Source: Knoellia locipacati
Lineage (GTDB): Bacteria > Actinomycetota > Actinomycetes > Actinomycetales > Dermatophilaceae
Assembly (NCBI RefSeq): GCF_007992835.1
Contig: NZ_BKBA01000008.1
Location: forward strand, 496,001-560,000
Reading direction: 5' to 3'
DNA length: 64,000 bases
Below, piece after piece: positions 54,808 to 63,520 of the stretch. Position 1 is the stretch's first letter, and every line of letters begins with the position of its first letter. The notes beneath the pieces were generated by a model that saw nothing but the letters and a program-made list of their open reading frames with translations, ran no database searches and had not been told where the DNA came from. The position numbers and the translations under genes are program-made.

Positions 54808-55344
54808 TCAGCGGCGCCCTCGTCCGCGCCAGTGCCACGGGCGCCACGTCGCCGTCGTGCCCCGCGCAGGGGTGACGGTGACGCGGCCGTGCTCCGCGGC
54901 ATACGAGCCCGGCGACTCGTCGGGACGGCCGTGCGGGGTGAGGACGTGGATGACGCAGCCCTCCCGCCACCGCGCGACGACGTCGCCGGTCGCGTTGAGG
55001 CGCTCCGCCCGCAGCACCTCGGCGGCCTGCTCCCACTCCGGCGTCGCCGGGTCCAGCTCCCTGGCGCCGGCCCTGAGGGTGAGCAGCCGGGCGCCGCTGT
55101 CCTTGCTCCGGAAGATCACGCCCACCTCGTCGGGCAGGTGTGGCAGCCGTTGCTCACCGATCCCCGAGACGACGTATGCCGCAGGGCCGGCTCCGCGGGG
55201 GTCCTCGTCGTCGTGCCAGACGAACCAGACGGCGTGGGCGCCCTTGTCGGGCACCTCGATCCACATCACGCCGGACTTGCTCGCCGCCTCGGCGAGCAGG
55301 CGCGTCACGTTGACGGGGGAGGGTGTCTCCGGAGAGCCGCTCAC
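54808..55344 (-). CDS. Conserved hypothetical protein
   Basis: A 178-residue protein without signal peptide or membrane helix. It is predicted all soluble, with alternating strands such as [40 protein letters not shown] and [24 protein letters not shown]. Homologues are known in actinobacteria without function, as far as I recall. The GTG at 55344 has GACAGT 7 bases upstream as a possible leaderless -10; the longer GTG at 55368 would add 8 residues. It is divergent from the CitE-fold lyase. Confidence 0.72.
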   Translation of the reverse strand: MSGSPETPSPVNVTRLLAEAASKSGVMWIEVPDKGAHAVWFVWHDDEDPRGAGPAAYVVSGIGEQRLPHLPDEVGVIFRSKDSGARLLTLRAGARELDPATPEWEQAAEVLRAERLNATGDVVARWREGCVIHVLTPHGRPDESPGSYAAEHGRVTVTPARGTTATWRPWHWRGRGRR

Positions 55345-55398
55345 GGCGTGAACTGTCTCATAACGCACGGTGCCCGCGCACTGCTAGCGTCCGGCACC

Positions 55399-56499
55399 AT
55401 GCGCTCACCCAAGGACTTCTTCGGCCCTCTCGCGGTCGGCGCCCCGGCGCCGGTGCGTGAGGTCCCTGCCCGCCCCAGCCGGATGATCCACTTCTTCGAC
55501 CCGAGCAACGAGAAGATGGCCGCGAAGGTCCCGGGGATGGTCGGCACCGTCGACGTCCTCCTCGGCAACCTCGAGGACGCGGTCAAGGCCGACCGCAAGG
55601 AGGCGGCGCGCCAGGGCCTCGTCGACATCGCGAAGGCGACCGACTTCGGTGACAGCACCCAGCTCTGGACGCGCGTCAACAGCCTCGACAGCCCGTGGGT
55701 CCTCGACGACCTCATCACCCTCGTCACCGAGATCGGCGACAAGCTCGACGTCATCATGGTGCCCAAGGTCCAGGGCCCCGAGGACATCCACTACGTCGAC
55801 CGGATCCTCGCCCAGCTCGAGGCCCGCGCCGGCCTCACCCGGCCGATCCTCGTGCACGCGATCCTCGAGACGGCCCGCGGCATGGCCAACGTCGAGGCCA
55901 TCGCCGGCGCCTCCCCGCGCATGCAGGGGATCAGCCTCGGGCCGGCCGACCTCGCCGCCGACCGCCGGATGAAGACCACCCGCGTCGGTGGCGGCCACCC
56001 GGGCTACCTCGTGCGGCAGGACCCGGCGACCGACCTCGGTGAGGGCGTGGACCCGGTCACCGCCGAGCGCACGACCTACCAGCAGGATCTGTGGCACTAC
56101 ACGATCGCCCGCATGGTCGACGCCTGCGCGATGCACGGGATCTTCCCGTACTACGGCCCGTTCGGGGACATCAAGGACGTCGTCGCCTGCGAGGACCAGT
56201 TCCGCAACGCCTTCCTCCTCGGCTGTGTGGGCACGTGGTCGCTGCACCCCGTGCAGGTCGACATCGCCAAGCGCGTTTTCAGCCCGTCCGCCGAGGACGT
56301 GGCCCACGCCCGTCGGGTCAAGGAGGCGATGGGTGACGGCACCGGCGCCGTGATGCTCGACGGCAAGATGGAGGACGACGCCTCGCTCAAGCAGTGCCTC
56401 GTCATCCTCGAGCTCGCGGAGCGCCTCAGTGCGAACGACCCGGAGCTCGCGGACCTGTATGCCGTCGACGCACCTGCCGCCGAAGGTGAGGGGTCCTGA
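55399..56499 (+). CDS. Malyl-CoA/beta-methylmalyl-CoA lyase-like protein (HpcH/HpaI, CitE fold)
   Basis: A 366-residue CoA-ester lyase of the HpcH/HpaI aldolase family. The barrel includes LLGNLEDAV (metal/acid region near residue 55), [39 protein letters not shown] with the metal Glu, and [12 protein letters not shown]. Length and the C-terminal lid resemble Mcl1 rather than CitE. The best reaction guess is cleavage of (3S)-malyl-CoA or beta-methylmalyl-CoA to glyoxylate plus acetyl- or propionyl-CoA. The ATG is 8 bases after TAGCGT. The stop and the next ATG share one base (TGATG). Confidence 0.82.
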   Translation: MRSPKDFFGPLAVGAPAPVREVPARPSRMIHFFDPSNEKMAAKVPGMVGTVDVLLGNLEDAVKADRKEAARQGLVDIAKATDFGDSTQLWTRVNSLDSPWVLDDLITLVTEIGDKLDVIMVPKVQGPEDIHYVDRILAQLEARAGLTRPILVHAILETARGMANVEAIAGASPRMQGISLGPADLAADRRMKTTRVGGGHPGYLVRQDPATDLGEGVDPVTAERTTYQQDLWHYTIARMVDACAMHGIFPYYGPFGDIKDVVACEDQFRNAFLLGCVGTWSLHPVQVDIAKRVFSPSAEDVAHARRVKEAMGDGTGAVMLDGKMEDDASLKQCLVILELAERLSANDPELADLYAVDAPAAEGEGS

Positions 56500-57371
56500 T
56501 GGGTGGGCAGACGGCATACACGCCTCGTCGTTCGGTCCTCTACATGCCGGGGTCGAACGAGCGGGCCCTCGAGAAGGCCAAGACGCTGCCCGTGGACGCC
56601 CTCATCCTCGACCTCGAGGACGCGGTCGCGCCGGACGCCAAGGAGGGTGCACGCGAGAACGTCTGTGCGGCAGCGGTGTCGGGCGAGTACGGCAACCGTG
56701 AGGTGACGATCCGCGTCAACGGCACCGGCACGCAGTGGCACGACGCCGACCTCGCCGCGGCGGCACAGGCCGGTCCCGCCGGCGTCGTCGTGCCCAAGGT
56801 CGGCTCGGCCGACGAGGTGCGCTCGCTCGTGTCCGCCCTCGAGGCCGCCGGCGCTCCCGAGCACACGAGGCTCTGGGCGATGATCGAGACGCCCGAGGCG
56901 ATCCTCAACGTGCGCGAGATCGCCGCCGCCTCGCCGCGGCTGGCCGTCCTCGTCATGGGGACCAACGACCTCGTCAAGGAGCTGCGGGCCGACCACGTGC
57001 CCGGTCGCGGACCCCTCGTCACCTCGCTCCAGCTGTCGCTGCTCGCCGCGCGCGAGTCGGGGATCGCGATCCTCGACGGCGTCTACAACGACGTCAAGGA
57101 CGCCGAGGGCTTCGAGGCCGAGTGCGTCCAGGGCCGTGACTTCGGCTTCGACGGCAAGACCCTCATCCACCCGGGGCAGGTCGAGGTGTGCAACTCGACC
57201 TTCGCCCCGAGCGAGGCTGCGGTCGCCGATGCGCGCGGCATCCTCGAGGCCTGGGAGGCGGGCGCCGGCAGCGGTGTCGTCACCCACAACGGCCGGATGA
57301 TCGAGAACCTCCACGTCGAGATCGCCGAGCGGGTGATCGCGACCCACGACGTCATCGCGGGTCGGCGGTAG
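56499..57371 (+). CDS. CitE-like protein, possible (3S)-malyl-CoA thioesterase
   Basis: A 290-residue CitE-fold enzyme: RSVLYMPGSNERALEKAK, LILDLEDAVAPDAKE with metal ligands, EVTIRVNGTGTQW, WAMIETPEAILNVREIAA and DFGFDGKTLIHPGQVEVCN. It is shorter than the preceding lyase and lacks its lid. In purple bacteria such a pair is Mcl1 (lyase) and Mcl2 ((3S)-malyl-CoA thioesterase) of the ethylmalonyl-CoA pathway; the tight coupling here suggests the same, but crotonyl-CoA carboxylase/reductase is not in the window. Its TAG stop begins a TAGGAT box for the next gene. Confidence 0.8.
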   Translation: MGGQTAYTPRRSVLYMPGSNERALEKAKTLPVDALILDLEDAVAPDAKEGARENVCAAAVSGEYGNREVTIRVNGTGTQWHDADLAAAAQAGPAGVVVPKVGSADEVRSLVSALEAAGAPEHTRLWAMIETPEAILNVREIAAASPRLAVLVMGTNDLVKELRADHVPGRGPLVTSLQLSLLAARESGIAILDGVYNDVKDAEGFEAECVQGRDFGFDGKTLIHPGQVEVCNSTFAPSEAAVADARGILEAWEAGAGSGVVTHNGRMIENLHVEIAERVIATHDVIAGRR

Positions 57372-57453
57372 GATCCTTCCACTCCCCGCGACGCAACCAC
57401 CTGGGCCTCGCGCGTCTGTGCGGACACGGGAGATACGTGAAAGCAGGGGAACG

Positions 57454-58164
57454 ATGGAGATCACTGGTCACCACGTGTCGCGACGCGCGGCGCTCATGGG
57501 GGGAGCCGGGGCATCCGTGCTGGGTGCCAGCGCCCTCGCCGCCTCGAGCGCGGAGGCGGCGGGTCGCCCCGTCCTCGTGCTCGGGTCCACGGGCAGCGCC
57601 GTCAAGGAGGCGCAGACCCGGCTCCGCGCGCTGGGCTACTGGGTGGGCACGCCCAACGGCTCCTTCGGCCACGTGACGCAGCAGGCGGTCTGGGCCCTGC
57701 AGAAGGCCGCGGGGGCGCGACGCAGCGGCCGCGTCGACCTCAGCGCCTGGGGCCTGCTCGCCCGCGGCGTGAAGCCCCGCCCGCGCTCGACCTCGGGCTC
57801 GCTCATCGAGGTCGACATCAAGCGCCAGCTGCTCATGGTCGTGAGCAACGGCAAGCTCCTCTACACGCTCAACACGAGCACGGGCAGCGGCGAGCGCTAC
57901 TACTCCGGCGGCTCGTGGAAGACGGCGCGCACGCCCACCGGCAGCTACTCGATCTACTACCGCTACCCCGGCGGGTGGCAGAACGGCCGCCTCGGTTCGA
58001 TGTGGCGCCCGACCTACTGGAAGGGCGACTTCGCCATCCACGGCTCGTCGTCGATCCCGCCCTACCCCGCGTCGCACGGCTGCTGCCGCGTGAGCACCCA
58101 GGCGCAGGACATGCTCTGGTCCACGGGCTGGGTCAACATGGGTCGCAAGGTCTGGGTCTACTGA
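57454..58164 (+). CDS. L,D-transpeptidase with peptidoglycan-binding domain
   Basis: A 236-residue secreted YkuD-family enzyme making 3-3 cross-links in peptidoglycan. The N-terminus has a Tat-like signal (SRRAALMGG, then a hydrophobic run to an Ala-rich cleavage site near residue 35). A PG_binding_1 domain covers about residues 40-105 (GSTGSAVKEAQTRLRALGYWVG). The catalytic domain ends in IHGSS and SHGCCRVS, with Cys210 as nucleophile. The ATG at 57454 has AGGGGA upstream; the probable promoter box TAGGAT at 57369 overlaps the upstream stop. It converges on the RIO kinase gene. Confidence 0.92.
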   Translation: MEITGHHVSRRAALMGGAGASVLGASALAASSAEAAGRPVLVLGSTGSAVKEAQTRLRALGYWVGTPNGSFGHVTQQAVWALQKAAGARRSGRVDLSAWGLLARGVKPRPRSTSGSLIEVDIKRQLLMVVSNGKLLYTLNTSTGSGERYYSGGSWKTARTPTGSYSIYYRYPGGWQNGRLGSMWRPTYWKGDFAIHGSSSIPPYPASHGCCRVSTQAQDMLWSTGWVNMGRKVWVY

Positions 58165-58180
58165 CCCGCCCGACGCCGCG

Positions 58181-59032
58181 TCACCACGTCGACCCGGCTG
58201 CCATCGACGCGGCGTCACCGAACACGAGGTCGGCGTCGACGTCGAGCCCACGCCGGACGAACCAGCCGCACATCGTCCGGATGTCGCGCTCGAGGAACTC
58301 GAAGCCGTGCGGGTTGCCGACGACGTCGACGATCTGCGGCCAGTCGATGACGACGAGCCGGTCCTCGTGCAGGAGCACGTTGTAGGGCGACAGGTCACCG
58401 TGCGCCCAGCCCTCCTGCGCGAGGGTGAGGACGACGTGGCGGAACTGCTCGAACAGCTGGGCGAGCAGCGCCGGTGACGGCTTGGTCTGCACGAGCCGCG
58501 GTGCGGCGGTGCGCCCGGTGCCGATGAACTCCATGAGCATCTCGGCCTCGCTGAGCTGCACCGGGTAGGGCACGGGCAGCCCGAGCTCCCACAGCCGGGC
58601 GAGCGCGTCGAACTCGGCCGCCGCCCACTGACCGGCGATCATCGCCCGGCCGAACTCGGTGCGCCGGGCCATGGCGCGCATCTCGCGGCTCTTGCGGAGC
58701 CGGCGGCCCTCGAGGTAGCCGCTGTCCCGGTGGAACAGGCGGTTCTCGCTGCCGCGGTAGCGCTTGGCGGCGAGGAGGCTGTCGACCGCGGGCGCGGTGG
58801 TGCCGTCGGGCAGCCAGCGCCGGAGGAGGTGGACGTCGGCCTCCTTGCCGGTCTTGAGGACGCCGAGGTCCTCCTCGACGGCGCCGAGGGCGGTGATGAC
58901 CCACTCGGGTCGGGGCTTGGGCCCGTGCATGGCGCCGTCCCAGGAGGACCAGCGCTCGCCCTCGGGCGGGGCGTCAGGGCACGTGGTGCTGGCGAACAGC
59001 GGCGACTCGGTCGCAGCGTCGTGAAAGGTCAT
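58181..59032 (-). CDS. RIO-type serine/threonine protein kinase
   Basis: A 283-residue RIO1-like kinase. The phosphate-binding region is LGVLKTGKEADVHLLRRW (short P-loop, Lys), followed by the regulatory NRLFHRDSGYLEGRRLRKSREM. The catalytic loop is WAHGDLSPYNVLLHED with Asp in HGD, and the metal Asp is VVIDWPQIVD. In eukaryotes and archaea RIO kinases act in ribosome maturation; the bacterial role is unclear. The N-terminal 45 residues are lineage-specific. The ATG at 59032 is the start nearest the first conserved strand. It is divergent from the acyl-CoA dehydrogenase gene across 263 bases, where only a CATACT box near 59249 stands out. Confidence 0.9.
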   Translation of the reverse strand: MTFHDAATESPLFASTTCPDAPPEGERWSSWDGAMHGPKPRPEWVITALGAVEEDLGVLKTGKEADVHLLRRWLPDGTTAPAVDSLLAAKRYRGSENRLFHRDSGYLEGRRLRKSREMRAMARRTEFGRAMIAGQWAAAEFDALARLWELGLPVPYPVQLSEAEMLMEFIGTGRTAAPRLVQTKPSPALLAQLFEQFRHVVLTLAQEGWAHGDLSPYNVLLHEDRLVVIDWPQIVDVVGNPHGFEFLERDIRTMCGWFVRRGLDVDADLVFGDAASMAAGSTW

Positions 59033-59295
59033 TCGTGGACTCCGAGGTGTGAAGGATGTGGGCACGGGAACGGCCCAGGACAGTCGTGGACATGTCACGC
59101 CTCCTCGGAGTCGGTGCACGGGCATCGGTATGCCGTGCGGCTGGGTCCCAGCGTGGCACCCCTCCTCGGGTGCGCGCCACCGAATTGTCAGCGCGGGAGG
59201 TGGGAGGACTCACACGGCTGACGGGTGGGAGCGGACTGGGGCGGACGGCATACTCGACAACGTCTGTCCCCCACTCACGAAGGCGGCTTCCACGC

Positions 59296-60510
59296 ATGTC
59301 TCGGCTCCAGCGCACCGAAGGTCTCACCGACGAGCAGAGCGAGCTCATCAAGCTCGTGCGGCAGTTCGTCGAGGAGCAGATCATCCCGGTCGCGCAGGAC
59401 CTCGAGCACGCCGACGAGTACCCCACGGACATCGTCGAGGGCATGAAGGAGATGGGGATCTTCGGGCTGATGATCCCCGAGGAGTACGGCGGGCTGGGGG
59501 AGTCGCTGCTCACCTATGCGCTGTGCGTGGAGGAGATCGCGCGCGGCTGGATGTCGGTGTCCGGCATCATCAACACGCACTTCATCGTGGCCTACATGCT
59601 GCTGCAGCACGGCACCGAGGAGCAGAAGCAGCGCTACCTGCCGCGGATGGCCACGGGTGAGGTGCGGGGCGCGTTCTCGATGTCGGAGCCGGGGCTCGGG
59701 TCCGACGTGGCCGCGATCAAGTCCAAGGCGGTCGCCGGCGAGGGCGAGGGCGAGGACCAGAAGTGGACCGTGAACGCGCAGAAGATGTGGCTCACCAACG
59801 GTGGCTCGTCCAACCTCGTCGCGGTGCTCGTCAAGACCGACCTGGGCGAGAGCGACAGCCCCTACAAGAACATGACGACGTTCCTCGTCGAGAAGGAGCC
59901 GGGCTTCGGGCAGACCGCTCAGGGCGTCACGGTGCCGGGCAAGATCGAGAAGATGGGCTACAAGGGCGTCGACACGACCGAGCTCGTCCTCGAGGGCCAC
60001 GAGACGACGTCCGCGCAGATCCTCGGCGGTGTGCCCGGCAAGGGCTTCTACCAGATGATGGACGGCGTCGAGGTGGGCCGCGTCAACGTCGCGGCCCGGG
60101 CATGTGGGTTGTCCCGCAGGGCTTTCGAGCTCGGCATCGCCTACGCGCAGCAGCGTGAGACCTTCGGCAAGCAGATCGCCCAGCACCAGGCGATCATGTT
60201 CCGCCTCGCCGACATGGCGACCAAGGTCGAGGCCGCGCACCAGATGATGGTCAAGGCGGCGCGCATCAAGGACAAGGGCGAGCGCAACGACCTCGAGGCC
60301 GGCATGGCGAAGTACCTCGCGGCGGAGTACTGCGCCGACGTGGTCGAGCAGAGCTTCCGGATCCACGGCGGGTACGGCTACTCGAAGGAGTACGAGATCG
60401 AGCGCCTCTACCGTGAGGCCCCCATGCTGCTCATCGGCGAGGGCACTGCGGAGATCCAGAAGATGATCATCGGCCGCCGCCTCCTCGAGGAGTACGCACT
60501 CAAGCGGTGA
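59296..60510 (+). CDS. Acyl-CoA dehydrogenase
   Basis: A 404-residue FAD enzyme oxidising acyl-CoA at C2-C3. Family segments are intact: GIFGLMIPEEYGGLG, GAFSMSEPGLGSDVAAIKSKA with the flavin contacts, and FGKQIAQHQAIMFRLADMA. The catalytic base is the Glu in LIGEGTAEIQ, in the same place as in MCAD. Chain specificity cannot be read. Its nearness to the Mcl-like pair would allow a role in ethylmalonyl-CoA carbon flow, but it is shorter than characterised methylsuccinyl-CoA dehydrogenases. The ATG at 59296 has GAAGG upstream. The electron acceptor is presumably ETF. Confidence 0.93.
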   Translation: MSRLQRTEGLTDEQSELIKLVRQFVEEQIIPVAQDLEHADEYPTDIVEGMKEMGIFGLMIPEEYGGLGESLLTYALCVEEIARGWMSVSGIINTHFIVAYMLLQHGTEEQKQRYLPRMATGEVRGAFSMSEPGLGSDVAAIKSKAVAGEGEGEDQKWTVNAQKMWLTNGGSSNLVAVLVKTDLGESDSPYKNMTTFLVEKEPGFGQTAQGVTVPGKIEKMGYKGVDTTELVLEGHETTSAQILGGVPGKGFYQMMDGVEVGRVNVAARACGLSRRAFELGIAYAQQRETFGKQIAQHQAIMFRLADMATKVEAAHQMMVKAARIKDKGERNDLEAGMAKYLAAEYCADVVEQSFRIHGGYGYSKEYEIERLYREAPMLLIGEGTAEIQKMIIGRRLLEEYALKR

Positions 60511-60621
60511 GCTCGTTCCTCGCGCACCTCTCGAGTCGCAGCTCAAGGGCCGAGCACCGCGTTCGTATGCCGGTCAGCGGGCTCCCAGCCTTCATCCAGT
60601 CCGGGGTGCGAAACTAGGGGC

Positions 60622-61206
60622 ATGAGCACCCAACCGACGCGCGGACTGGGTCCGGCAGCGGCCCAGAAGCTGATGTCCCTCGACTACCCGATGTCGCTCG
60701 GGGTCCACGACACCTACGCCTCGGCCCAGAAGGTCGTCGACTACCTGTCCGACCACGAGTTCCCGGTCGAGAACGTCCTCATCGTGGGGACCGACCTCAA
60801 GCAGCTCGAGCGGGTCACGGGTCGGCTCACGCGGGGCCGCATCCTGCTCGGTGGTGTGCTCTCCGGCGCCTGGCTCGGTCTGCTCATCGGCATGATCTTC
60901 GCGCTGTTCGACACGAGCGGGTTCGCGTGGACCTCGGTGCTCATGACCGTCGTCTTCGGCGCCGTGTTCGGAGCGATCTGGGCCTTCGTCGGCTACTCGC
61001 TCACCGGTGGCCAGCGTGACTTCACCTCGGTGACCCAGGTCGTCGCGACGAAGTACGAAGTGCTCACCGAGCACAAGCACGCCGCCCGCGGGCGCGAGCT
61101 CATCGCCCAGATGGACCCGATGGCCGCCGCCCAGGCCGAGGCGCAGCGCCTCCAGGACGCCGCCCGTCGCGCCACGACGACCGAGGGCCCGGCTTCGACG
61201 AACTGA
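60622..61206 (+). CDS. General-stress-type membrane protein (YflT-like domain)
   Basis: A 194-residue protein. An N-terminal alpha/beta domain (about residues 20-60: VHDTYASAQKVVDYLSDHEFPVENVLIVG) resembles the general stress protein 17M/YflT domain. Two membrane helices follow (LGGVLSGAWLGLLIGMIFALF and TSVLMTVVFGAVFGAIWAFVGYSL), then a basic/Ala-rich tail. It corresponds by position to mycobacterial Rv1234 (from memory). GAAACT lies 6 bases before the ATG as a possible leaderless box. Function unknown. Confidence 0.82.
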   Translation: MSTQPTRGLGPAAAQKLMSLDYPMSLGVHDTYASAQKVVDYLSDHEFPVENVLIVGTDLKQLERVTGRLTRGRILLGGVLSGAWLGLLIGMIFALFDTSGFAWTSVLMTVVFGAVFGAIWAFVGYSLTGGQRDFTSVTQVVATKYEVLTEHKHAARGRELIAQMDPMAAAQAEAQRLQDAARRATTTEGPASTN

Positions 61207-61242
61207 GCCTGCCCCACGGGAGCCGGGGCTAGCCTGAACGCC

Positions 61243-61992
61243 ATGGATGCAGCCCCGTTCGACCCTCCGCTGGAGGCGTTCCCCGAGGACTTCACGTCAG
61301 TCCTGTGTGTCGTCGCCCACCCCGACGACATCGAGTACGGCACGGCGGCCGCGGTCGCGAAGTGGACCGAGGCGGGCACGACCGTGACCTACTTCCTGCT
61401 CACCCGCGGTGAGGCAGGGATCGACACGATGGCACCCGACGAGGCCGCCCGCGTGCGTGAGGCCGAGGAGCGGGCCAGTGCCGCCGTCGTCGGCGTGACC
61501 GAGGTGGACTTCGGCAACCACCACGACGGGGTCGTCCAGTACGGCCTGGACCTGCGGCGCGACATCGCCCGCGAGATCCGTCGTCGCCGTCCGGACGTCG
61601 TGGTCACGGGCGACTACGGCGACCGCTTCGTCGCGGGCATGCTCAACCAGGCGGACCACCGTGCGGTGGGGCTGGCCACGGTGGACGCGGTCGCGGACGC
61701 CGGCAACCGGTGGATCTTCCCCGAGCTCGTCGACGAGGGCTTCGAGCCGTGGAGCGTCAAGGTGCTCGCGTTCTCGGGCACCTCACGACCGACGCACTAC
61801 GTCGACGTCTCCGACCGCGTCGCGGTGGCGGTCGCCTCGCTCGAGGAGCACACGGCATACAACTCAGCCCTGCCGGACGACTTCCCCAAGCCGGACCAGC
61901 TCGTGCCGATGATCCTCGAGATGGGCGCCAAGGCGGCACAGGTCGAGGGCGTCACGCACGCCCTCGTCCTCGACGTCGTCAACCGCCGCTGA
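61243..61992 (+). CDS. PIG-L family deacetylase
   Basis: A 249-residue LmbE/PIG-L fold zinc enzyme. The metal motif is VVAHPDDIEYG (His near 27, Asp-Asp), the second part GNHHDGVVQYGLDLRRDI and the third ligand region NQADHRAVGLATVDAV. It is shorter than MshB at 27004, and the mid-region differs, so it is probably a paralogue with another N-acetyl-sugar or mycothiol-conjugate substrate; the Mca amidase is one possibility that sequence alone does not settle. The ATG is 7 bases after TAGCCT (leaderless). It converges on pepP with a 13-base gap. Confidence 0.87.
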   Translation: MDAAPFDPPLEAFPEDFTSVLCVVAHPDDIEYGTAAAVAKWTEAGTTVTYFLLTRGEAGIDTMAPDEAARVREAEERASAAVVGVTEVDFGNHHDGVVQYGLDLRRDIAREIRRRRPDVVVTGDYGDRFVAGMLNQADHRAVGLATVDAVADAGNRWIFPELVDEGFEPWSVKVLAFSGTSRPTHYVDVSDRVAVAVASLEEHTAYNSALPDDFPKPDQLVPMILEMGAKAAQVEGVTHALVLDVVNRR

Positions 61993-62005
61993 GGCCCCCG
62001 CGGGG

Positions 62006-63502
62006 TCAGACGGCGTTCTCCTCGCGGATGTCGGCGATCCACGCCTCGACGTCGGCGCTGCTGCGCGGCATCGCGGCCGAGAGGTTCTCGTTGCCGTCGG
62101 CGGTGATGACGATGTCGTCCTCGATGCGCACGCCGATGCCGCGGAAGCGCTCGGGCACCTTGAGGTCGTCGGCCTTGAAGTACAGCCCGGGCTCGACGGT
62201 GAGGACCATGCCCGGCGCGAGCTCGGCGTCCATGTACTCGGCGCGGGTGGCGAGGGCGCAGTCGTGGACGTCGAGGCCGAGGTGGTGCGAGGTGCCGTGG
62301 ACCATCCAGCGGCGGTGGTACTGTCCGTGCTCGGTGTCGAGGGTGTCCTCGACCGAGACGCCCTCGGGCAGCAGGCCCCAGGCGTGCAGGTGCTCGGCGA
62401 TGACGCGGATGGCGGCGGCGTGGATGTCCGAGAACTTCGCGCCCGGCTTGGCCGCGGCGATCCCGGCCTCCTGCGCGGCGTACACGGCGTCGTAGATCTC
62501 GCGCTGCGCGTCGGTGAAGGTGCCGCTCACGGGGAGGGTGCGGGTGATGTCGGCGGTGAAGAGCGAGTCGACCTCGACACCGGCGTCGAGGAGGACGAGG
62601 TCACCCTCGGCGACGTCACCGGTGTTCTTGATCCAGTGCAGGGTGTTGGCGTGGTCGCCGGACGCGGCGATCGAGTCGTAGCCGACGCCGTTGCCCTGGT
62701 GGCGGGCGTGCAGGCCGAAGATCCCCTCGATCCAGCGCTCGCCGCGACCGAGCTCGGCGGCGGTCTCGAGCTCGGCGATGACCGCCTCGAAGCCGACGTG
62801 CGTGGCTGCGACGGCCTCACGCATCTGCTCGATCTCGTACTCGTCCTTGGTGAGGCGCAGGACGGACAGGGCGTGCGCGAGAGCGTCGTCGTGCTCGGCG
62901 AGCGACTCGCGCTCGGCGCCGTTCTCGACCCGCGACTCGTCGAGCGAGGCGGTGAGCTCGCGGTCGGCGTCGCGGACGACACGCACGGTGACTTGACCGG
63001 CGTCCTTGGCCACGGCCGCCTCGAACTCGTCGATGTGGCGGGCGGTGAGGCCGAGCTCGAGCTCGATGTCGGCCAGGCTGGGGCGGGCGCCGACCCAGAA
63101 CTCGCCGTAGCGGGCGTCGGCGAAGAAGTCGTCGCTGTCGCGCTCGCCGAGCGGGCGGAAGTAGAGGACGGCCTCGTGGCCGTCGTCGGTGGGCTCGAGG
63201 ACGAGGACGGCGTCGGGCTCGCGGTCCGCGCCCAGGCCCGTGAGGTGGGCGAACGCGGTGTGCGGGCGGAAGACGTAGTCGGTGTCGTTGCTGCGCACCT
63301 TGAGGCCACCGGCGGGCACGACGAGCCGGTCACCCGGGAAGGCGGCGCTGACGTCCTCGCGGCGCGTCGCGGCATACGGAGCCGCAGGGGACTGCCCGGT
63401 CGCCTGTGGGCGACGCTCGGCCCAGTCCTCACGGACGAAGCCGCGGAACTCCTCGGTCGTCGGACGCGCGCGGTTCTCTGCCTGCTTCTGCTCTTCGCTC
63501 AC
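62006..63502 (-). CDS. pepP: Xaa-Pro aminopeptidase (aminopeptidase P)
   Basis: An M24B metallopeptidase of 498 residues that releases N-terminal residues before proline. The AMP_N domain covers about residues 45-180 (FPGDRLVVPAGG, YVFRPHTAFAHLTG). The pita-bread catalytic domain has DLVLLDAGVEVDSLFTADITRTLPVSG with two Asp ligands, GTSHHLGLDVHD with His, GMVLTVEPGLYF with Glu and GIGVRIEDDIVIT with the last Glu. The GTG at 63502 has CACCAT 6 bases upstream, overlapping the divergent promoter of the DUF2332 gene. Confidence 0.93.
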   Translation of the reverse strand: MSEEQKQAENRARPTTEEFRGFVREDWAERRPQATGQSPAAPYAATRREDVSAAFPGDRLVVPAGGLKVRSNDTDYVFRPHTAFAHLTGLGADREPDAVLVLEPTDDGHEAVLYFRPLGERDSDDFFADARYGEFWVGARPSLADIELELGLTARHIDEFEAAVAKDAGQVTVRVVRDADRELTASLDESRVENGAERESLAEHDDALAHALSVLRLTKDEYEIEQMREAVAATHVGFEAVIAELETAAELGRGERWIEGIFGLHARHQGNGVGYDSIAASGDHANTLHWIKNTGDVAEGDLVLLDAGVEVDSLFTADITRTLPVSGTFTDAQREIYDAVYAAQEAGIAAAKPGAKFSDIHAAAIRVIAEHLHAWGLLPEGVSVEDTLDTEHGQYHRRWMVHGTSHHLGLDVHDCALATRAEYMDAELAPGMVLTVEPGLYFKADDLKVPERFRGIGVRIEDDIVITADGNENLSAAMPRSSADVEAWIADIREENAV

Positions 63503-63507
63503 GGCTC

Positions 63508-63514
63508 TATGGTG
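63508..63514. promoter_or_regulatory. Overlapping divergent leaderless -10 boxes
   Basis: The plus strand reads TATGGT (63508-63513), 7 bases before the GTG at 63521. The minus strand reads CACCAT (63514-63509), 6 bases before the GTG at 63502. The boxes share five base pairs, so the two promoters must compete. Confidence 0.6.
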
Positions 63515-63520
63515 GCACGC

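Noticed and set aside
53350-55398. Very long plus-strand extension upstream of the lyase at 55399
   Set aside because: It runs antisense through the CBS-protein gene and has no domain; the TAGCGT box and the conserved N-terminus place the start at 55399.
58172-58216. 11-bp inverted repeat at the convergent L,D-transpeptidase/RIO kinase end
   Set aside because: The loop is 23 bases and the right arm lies in the kinase coding region; too weak to call as a terminator.
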